Positions 5,684 to 10,263 of a stretch of 10,263 bases of DNA are shown here, piece by piece (position 1 is the first letter of the stretch; every line of letters starts with the position of its first letter). Under the pieces are notes generated by a model. The model made no database searches and had not been told where the DNA came from. It saw nothing but the letters and a program-made list of their open reading frames with translations. The position numbers and the translations under genes were made by a program. Source of the stretch: CAZFBR01 sp035353495 [NCBI: uncultured bacterium] (GTDB lineage Bacteria > DAOPZR01); the NCBI GenBank assembly GCA_964517215.1, contig CAZFBR010000128.1:1-10263 (forward strand). The letters run 5' to 3'.

Positions 5684-6946
5684 TTACTGCTTGCTTATCA
5701 GGGCGATGCGCTCGATTTTGACGCGTTCTATGGATTGGTTGTCCATGGAGAGAACGGTCAGGCGAAAATCGTTTCTGACTAGTTTTTCGCCCGGGCGCGG
5801 AATGCGGCCGAGCTGCAACATGATCAAACCCGCCAGGGTGGCATACCCATCCTTGGGCAGGGTAATTCCCAGTTCGTCGTGCAGGTCGTTGATATCAGCG
5901 CTGCCATCAACCACCCAGACCCCGTCACTGATCTGCTTGTGCCAGATTGCCGGGTCATCGCCCTCATCGTGGATATCGCCGACAATCTCCTCCAGAATCA
6001 GTTCCATTGTGACCATTCCGACCGCACCGCCAAACTCGTCCACCACCACCGCGGCGGCGGCGCGCTGCTTCTGCATATCGCGCAGCAGTTCGTCGGCGGG
6101 CTTGAGCTCGGGGACAAACATGACATCGCGCACCAGGCCGGCGACAGTCGCGGGCGGCTGGGCGAGAAACAGCACATCGTACACGGTAATCATGCCGATA
6201 ATGCGGTCCACCCGCTCGCGGTAAACAGGAAAACGGGAAAAGCCGGTGCGGCGGGCGAGCGCGAGAAACTCATCAACCGTCGCGTCCTCCGCGACCACCT
6301 CCGCCTCGATGAGCGGCACCATCAGTTCGCGCGTGCGGGTGGCGCCCATATCGAAGACCTGGGTGATCATTTCATGCTCGTCGGCGGTAAACTCCCCCTC
6401 CTCCTGGCCGGCCTGCAGGATCAGGCGCAGGTCATCCTTGCCCACCCCGGTCTTGTTGGCCGGCGGGGTGATGTTCAGTATCCGGAAGATCAGCTTGGCA
6501 ACGAACGAAAACACATAACTGAACGGCAGGAGCAGCACCGTCGAGGCGTGGAACAGGCCCGCCAATTCCATCATCAGGCGGTTGGCGTACTGGCGGAAGA
6601 TCGCCTTGGGAAGCACCTCGGCGACGATCAGCACGATGACCGTGCTGGTCACCGTGGCAATGAGCGAACCGCGATACGGCCCGAACAGTTCGATGCCCAC
6701 GGCGGTGATGACGGCGGTGGCGGTGACGATGGCGAGATTGGTGCCGATGAGGGTGGTGGCGATGAAGGTGTCCTGCCGCTGCGCCCAGTAGAGGATGCGC
6801 TGCGCCCGCCGGTTGCCGTTCTCGGCGAGATGGCGCAACCGCGGCTTGTTCAGCGAGATCATGCCGGTTTCGGTCCCGGCGAAGAAACCGGTGGCGACCA
6901 CACAAAACGCGTACAGCGCCAGCGCGCCCAGCAGCCAGAGCATCAT
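5684..6946 (-). CDS. CNNM/DUF21-CBS-CorC_HlyC membrane protein (HlyC/CorC family)
   Basis: The product is 420 residues from the ATG at 6946; an adjacent ATG at 6943 is equally possible and better spaced from the GAGG upstream. The N-terminal CNNM (DUF21) membrane domain spans about 1-165. It includes the family signature FAGTETGMISLNKPRLRHL (22-40) and EVLPKAIFRQYANRL (110-124), the latter corresponding to the 'GE..PK' motif. A CBS pair follows: about 205-262 (MVPLIEAEVV, then GFSRFPVY and IIGMITVYDVL) and 270-325 (AAAAVVVDEFGGAVGMVTMELILEEIVGDI). The C-terminal CorC_HlyC domain is about 338-417. The family is linked to Mg2+/cation export or resistance (CorC, MpfA, CNNM transporters); the annotation 'hemolysin' for relatives is historical. 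The frame stays open upstream to 7120, but that extension overlaps the previous gene and reads as low-complexity. It lies 91 bp after its paralogue and is probably the last gene of the operon. Confidence 0.93.
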   Translation of the reverse strand: MMLWLLGALALYAFCVVATGFFAGTETGMISLNKPRLRHLAENGNRRAQRILYWAQRQDTFIATTLIGTNLAIVTATAVITAVGIELFGPYRGSLIATVTSTVIVLIVAEVLPKAIFRQYANRLMMELAGLFHASTVLLLPFSYVFSFVAKLIFRILNITPPANKTGVGKDDLRLILQAGQEEGEFTADEHEMITQVFDMGATRTRELMVPLIEAEVVAEDATVDEFLALARRTGFSRFPVYRERVDRIIGMITVYDVLFLAQPPATVAGLVRDVMFVPELKPADELLRDMQKQRAAAAVVVDEFGGAVGMVTMELILEEIVGDIHDEGDDPAIWHKQISDGVWVVDGSADINDLHDELGITLPKDGYATLAGLIMLQLGRIPRPGEKLVRNDFRLTVLSMDNQSIERVKIERIALISKQ

Positions 6947-7037
6947 GACCTCACCCCGGCCGGCACCGGCGCACCATCCGGATGGCGCGGGCGCAGCATC
7001 GCCCGGCCCCGCGGACAACGGCACTTCCGCGCGGCAC

Positions 7038-8039
7038 TCATGCCTTGGTCTCCGGGACGAAGTCGCGCTCATCATAGAGGGCGCCGAAGATCTGCTCGAG
7101 CACATCCTCCATGGTGACAAAGCCGACCAGTTCCTCCCCCTGTTTCACCAGGGCCAGATGCATGCGCTCCTTGCGGAAGCGCTGGAAGAGGCGGTCCACC
7201 CGTTCGCGCGGACGCACCACCAGCGGCGGGCGCAGGGCATCGGCGATGTCGCGCTCCTGATCCAGCAGGTAGTCCTTGACGATGAGAATGCCGGTGATGG
7301 CGGTGCGGTCACCCTGATGCACCGGGAGGCGCGAATGCTGCTGCGTGCGCAGCTCCTGTTCGATCGCCGCCCGCGAGCGGGTGCAATCGACGGAAATCAG
7401 GCGCGCCGCGGGCTGCATGACATCCTTCACTTCGAGATCGGAGAATTTGAAAATATTCCTGATCCAGGTATGCTCATGCGCATCGAGATGCCCTTCGCGC
7501 ATGCTGATTTTGAGCAGGGTCTGCACCTCTTCCTCGGTGATGGACAGTTCCCTGCCCACCGGCCAGCGTCTGGCCAGCACGCCCAGCACCGCGGTGTTGA
7601 CCGCCTTGACCAGGACGATGAGCGGCGCCAGCACCTGCGTCAGGTACTGCAGCGGACGGCCCAACCGGCGCGCCACCGCCACGGGCTGCGCCACACTGAA
7701 CGCCTTGGGCGTATACTCGCCGCAGATGAGCAGGACAAAGGTCATGACCCCGATGGCCACCCCCACCCCCTCGTGGCCGAACAGCTTGATGCAGACCAGG
7801 GTGGCCAGCGACGAGGCGGCGGTGTTGACCAGCAGGTTGCCAATGAGAATCGTGATCAGCGTGGTGTACGGCGCGGCCAGCAGCTCGCGGATGACCCGGG
7901 CATGCGGCGTCTTCGTCTTCTCCAGCTCGCGCAGGCGGAATTTGTCGAGCGAAAAGAGCGCGGTTTCCGTCCCGGAAAAGCAGGCGGAACAGGCGAGCAG
8001 CAGGACCAGCAGCGGGACCTCGACCAGCAGCTCAAGCAT
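7038..8039 (-). CDS. CNNM/DUF21-CBS membrane protein lacking the CorC_HlyC domain
   Basis: The product is 333 residues. The CNNM membrane domain is about 1-165, with FSGTETALFSLDKFRLREL (21-39) and GEYTPKAF (107-114). A CBS pair spans about 205-322 (DVMQPAARLISVD, QHSRLPVHQGDRTAITGILIVKDYLL, LALVKQGEELVGFVTMEDVLEQIFGAL). It stops soon after the second CBS domain, so unlike its downstream paralogue it lacks the C-terminal CorC_HlyC domain. The stop codon and following sequence give no sign of truncation by frameshift, and shorter CNNM-CBS members are known. The ATG at 8039 lies inside the end of lnt (8-base overlap ATGCTTGA), so translation is probably coupled. Two different paralogues side by side may form a heteromer, since the family acts as dimers; this is inference. 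The likely role is cation (Mg2+/Co2+) transport or homeostasis. Confidence 0.93.
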   Translation of the reverse strand: MLELLVEVPLLVLLLACSACFSGTETALFSLDKFRLRELEKTKTPHARVIRELLAAPYTTLITILIGNLLVNTAASSLATLVCIKLFGHEGVGVAIGVMTFVLLICGEYTPKAFSVAQPVAVARRLGRPLQYLTQVLAPLIVLVKAVNTAVLGVLARRWPVGRELSITEEEVQTLLKISMREGHLDAHEHTWIRNIFKFSDLEVKDVMQPAARLISVDCTRSRAAIEQELRTQQHSRLPVHQGDRTAITGILIVKDYLLDQERDIADALRPPLVVRPRERVDRLFQRFRKERMHLALVKQGEELVGFVTMEDVLEQIFGALYDERDFVPETKA

Positions 8040-9699
8040 CGCGGTCGTCGCTGTCGATGGTCAGCCCGGCGGGATCGTCGTCGTCGTCATCTTCCTCGTC
8101 GTCCGCGCGGCGGCGGGCGCGGCGGCGGGCAAAAACCCGGGCGCGCAGGCGCAGGCGCCAGAGCTGGCGCACCGCCTGGTACACCAGCAGCAGGGCCAGC
8201 CCGTAGAAACAGGACCAGGCAAACCAGTCGCCCCGGCGGACATAGAACGTCGGACCCTCCGTCCGCCAGGTGATGTCCTCGATGGCCACATAGTCGCGCA
8301 TGACCGGCGACTCGAGCTGCGGACGGGCCCAGGCGTCGACGATGGCCGAGACCCCGCTGTTGCCCGCGCGAACCAGCGGCGTGCGCGTCTCCGCAGCGCG
8401 CACCACGCTCATCGCATAATGCTGCCAGTGCGCGTCCTCGGAGAGCGACCAGACGTCGTTGGTGATATTGACCAGCAGGGTGGCGCCGGCCGCGACCTGG
8501 CGGCGGGTCAGGTCGCCGAACGTCGATTCATAGCAGACCAGCAGCGCCAGCTTGCCGCCGGGCACGGTCATGGGCTGCTTGCGCGCCACGGGCACATAGT
8601 CGGAAATGCCGACCGAGGCGCCGAATTTCTCGATCCAGTTGATTTCATGCAGGAACGGCAGGGTCTCGCCGAACGGGACGAGATGCTCCTTCCCTTCGTA
8701 ATTCACCGGCACGCCATCGGTATCATACAGCACCGCACAGTTGTAATCGCGCAACGCCCCGTTGCTGCCGGTGATGCTCACCGGCCGGCCGACGAGGAGG
8801 TGAAAGCGGCGCTGGATCGTTTGCGCCCAGAATTTTGCGGCAATCGGATCGCGCCAGCGCCCGGCGGCATCGCGCTGCAGCGCAATGGGCACCGCGGTCT
8901 CCGCCCAGATCAGCAAGTGCGGCCGATGCGCCGCCGCCTGTTCCGTCAGGGTGCGCAGCTTGCGCAGGTAGGCGGCGGCCTCGGTTTCCCAGTGCATGAC
9001 CGGCGGGAAGTTCGGCTGGACGACCGCCACGCGGTAGTTGCCGCGCGGCATTCTGGTCTGGTCGGGAATGGCCTGATGCCCGAGCAGCAGCACCGCAGCC
9101 ATCAGCACCACCACCGCAAAGGCGAGCAGCAGCAGGCGATTGTCAAGCAGCCGGCACTGCAGCAGGCGAAACACGACATAATTCACCAGCACCACCAGGA
9201 ACGACACCCCGGCGATCCCGGTCAGGGTGGTCAGCTGCAGCAGCGACACCTGCTGCCACTGGGTATAGCCGACCACGCCCCAGGGAAATCCCCAGTAACC
9301 GACGCTGCGGAACTGCTCGATGGCCACCCAGAGCGCGGGAACCAGCAGCAGCGACCAGTAGATGAACCGGCGGCGGATGATCTTGTAGCCAAGCATGAAG
9401 AGCGGCCACGCGAGCGAGCAGGCAAGCGTGAGGAACGGCCAGGCGAGCGGATGGAAGCAATGGGACCAGTAGGTCAACAGTCCGAAGAATACCAGCCCGC
9501 CCAGCCAGGCCCACAGCACCGGCCGGCCCAACCCGCGGAGTTCACCGAGGAAAAAGAGCGGCACCAGCGCCACCCAGGCGGCGGCGGGCAGGTTCTGGGT
9601 GGGGAATGCCGCCCAGAGCAGGGCGCCCGCAACCACCGCCAGCAGGGCGGGCACCGCGCGCGTGGTTTCGAGCTGGCTTGCCGGTTCGCCGTACTTCAC
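8032..9699 (-). CDS. lnt: Apolipoprotein N-acyltransferase
   Basis: The product is 555 residues and catalyses the last step of lipoprotein maturation: transfer of an acyl chain from phospholipid to the N-terminal diacylglyceryl-cysteine on the periplasmic face of the inner membrane. Hydrophobic segments at about 16-34, 40-54, 60-78, 86-104, 114-130, 150-178 and 188-207 precede a nitrilase-fold domain (about 222-478). The catalytic triad is intact: Glu267 (IWAETAVP), Lys337 (YEGKEHLVPFGE) and Cys389 (LVCYES), equivalent to E267, K335 and C387 of E. coli Lnt. GYWGFPWG (134-141) and NDVWSLSEDAHWQH (414-427) also match. A final helix spans about 491-511. It starts with GTG at 9699, overlapping the TGA of the HD-GYP gene as GTGA, which argues for coupled translation. 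Oddly, the C-terminus (about 516-555) is a strongly basic then acidic tail (RRRARRR followed by DDEEDDDDDD), not part of the usual enzyme. Confidence 0.97.
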   Translation of the reverse strand: MKYGEPASQLETTRAVPALLAVVAGALLWAAFPTQNLPAAAWVALVPLFFLGELRGLGRPVLWAWLGGLVFFGLLTYWSHCFHPLAWPFLTLACSLAWPLFMLGYKIIRRRFIYWSLLLVPALWVAIEQFRSVGYWGFPWGVVGYTQWQQVSLLQLTTLTGIAGVSFLVVLVNYVVFRLLQCRLLDNRLLLLAFAVVVLMAAVLLLGHQAIPDQTRMPRGNYRVAVVQPNFPPVMHWETEAAAYLRKLRTLTEQAAAHRPHLLIWAETAVPIALQRDAAGRWRDPIAAKFWAQTIQRRFHLLVGRPVSITGSNGALRDYNCAVLYDTDGVPVNYEGKEHLVPFGETLPFLHEINWIEKFGASVGISDYVPVARKQPMTVPGGKLALLVCYESTFGDLTRRQVAAGATLLVNITNDVWSLSEDAHWQHYAMSVVRAAETRTPLVRAGNSGVSAIVDAWARPQLESPVMRDYVAIEDITWRTEGPTFYVRRGDWFAWSCFYGLALLLVYQAVRQLWRLRLRARVFARRRARRRADDEEDDDDDDPAGLTIDSDDRDA

Positions 9700-10263
9700 A
9701 GGTCCTCGAGAATCTCCGCCACGGTATAGGTGGCGAACACCGACAAATCAACCTCGTAGGGCCTGGCCACCTCCGCACCGGTACGCGCGCGCAGGATGCG
9801 GACAATGGGGGCATGCAGATTGCGGCTCCCCGGCCCCGTGACGATGCCGCAGTCGCCCGAGGAAATGCGCACCAGGGTCCCGGGCGGATATGAGACCACA
9901 TTATCGACGAAATGCTTCACAAAACGCTCGTCGAAATGGGTGCTGTCCGCCCCGCTGATGATGCGCAGCGCCATGTGCGGCAGCATCCCTTTCTTGTAGA
10001 CACGGTCGGACGACAGGGCGTCAAACACATCCGCCACCGCCGCCATGCGCGCGTATTCATGGATGCGGTCCCTGGCCAGCCCGCGCGGATAGCCGTTGGC
10101 ATTGCATTTTTCGTGATGCTGCAGGGCGATGATCGCGGCGGGTGCGGGAATGTCGCGATGGCGGGTGATCAGCTTGTGCCCCGCCTCGGTATGGTTTTTG
10201 ATGATCTCGAATTCCTCTTTGGTCAGCTTGCCCGGCTTGTTGAGGATTTCCGGCGGCACCCGC
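9696..10263 (-). CDS. HD-GYP domain protein, C-terminal part (5' end beyond window)
   Basis: The visible 188 codons run off the right edge. A GTG at 10259 could be misread as a start, but the sequence there (R-VPPEILNKPGKLTKEEFEIIKNH) is the middle of an HD-GYP domain, whose HD motif normally lies a few residues upstream. Visible motifs are NH in KNHTEAGH, then HHEKCNANGYPRG (the HHE...GYP signature, with Ala in place of the usual Gly after Asn) and ADVFDALSSDRVYKK. HD-GYP proteins are metal-dependent cyclic di-GMP phosphodiesterases. After the domain, about 70 residues (YPPGTLVRISSGDCGIVTGPG...) form the small beta-rich tail common in such proteins. Its stop overlaps the lnt GTG by four bases. 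N-terminal sensory or regulatory domains, if any, are outside the window. Confidence 0.93.
   Translation of the reverse strand, partial: RVPPEILNKPGKLTKEEFEIIKNHTEAGHKLITRHRDIPAPAAIIALQHHEKCNANGYPRGLARDRIHEYARMAAVADVFDALSSDRVYKKGMLPHMALRIISGADSTHFDERFVKHFVDNVVSYPPGTLVRISSGDCGIVTGPGSRNLHAPIVRILRARTGAEVARPYEVDLSVFATYTVAEILEDL

Noticed and set aside
6947-7120. N-terminal extension of the CNNM-CorC protein to 7120
   Set aside because: The extra 58 residues overlap the upstream gene, are low-complexity, and precede the normal family start (MMLWLLGALALYAF) that has its own ribosome site.
7345-9729. A 794-codon open frame on the plus strand (and another at 6795-8273)
   Set aside because: Both are antisense to lnt and the CNNM genes, whose catalytic motifs and domains are clear. 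Long antisense frames are expected in GC-rich coding sequence. The predicted proteins are rich in Arg, Gly and Gln with no domain pattern.
1-10263. CRISPR arrays, tRNA or rRNA genes
   Set aside because: No regularly spaced near-identical repeats, no cloverleaf with a T-arm signature and no conserved rRNA segments were seen on either strand.

Overview
The window looks like a piece of a Gram-negative chromosome. A complete apolipoprotein N-acyltransferase implies lipoproteins with an outer membrane. The phylum cannot be fixed by reading alone. It splits into a GC-rich housekeeping operon on the right (about 5684-10263) and an accessory, partly AT-richer region on the left (1-5600). Every gene except the transposase is on the minus strand.

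Right side, in order of transcription: the C-terminal part of an HD-GYP phosphodiesterase (runs in from beyond 10263), Lnt (apolipoprotein N-acyltransferase), and two paralogous CNNM/DUF21-CBS membrane proteins. The first three genes overlap by 4 and 8 bases, so they are very probably one transcript. The CNNM/CorC-next-to-Lnt pairing recalls corC-lnt of enterobacteria.

Middle (4083-5683): 1.6 kb without a credible protein. Its upper 1.1 kb (about 4480-5589) is strongly purine-rich on the minus strand. It has a good sigma70-like promoter (TATAAT at 5595-5600) placed so that the transcript would begin exactly at a 5' hairpin. It is packed with perfect hairpins, several capped by GNRA loops, and has diverged internal repeats. 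I read it as a candidate large structured non-coding RNA that I cannot assign to a known class. This is the most interesting item in the window.

Left side (74-4082): three accessory genes. A secreted protein with a DUF4424-like N-terminal region and a C-terminal YARHG domain is cut in two by a complete IS256-family element (1934-3391, imperfect terminal inverted repeats, 8-bp target duplication ACAAATAG). Removing the IS and one duplication copy restores a 375-codon frame exactly. Downstream lie a small multi-pass membrane protein and an orphan cytoplasmic GspF-type (T2SSF) domain protein with an unrecognised C-terminal half, apparently a two-gene operon. A GC-rich, integron attC-like stem-loop (1371-1434) separates the YARHG gene from this pair, and part of its sequence recurs at the end of the GspF-like gene. 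This raises the possibility that these are gene cassettes. The IS left end carries nested hairpins that look able to block transposase translation on read-through transcripts.
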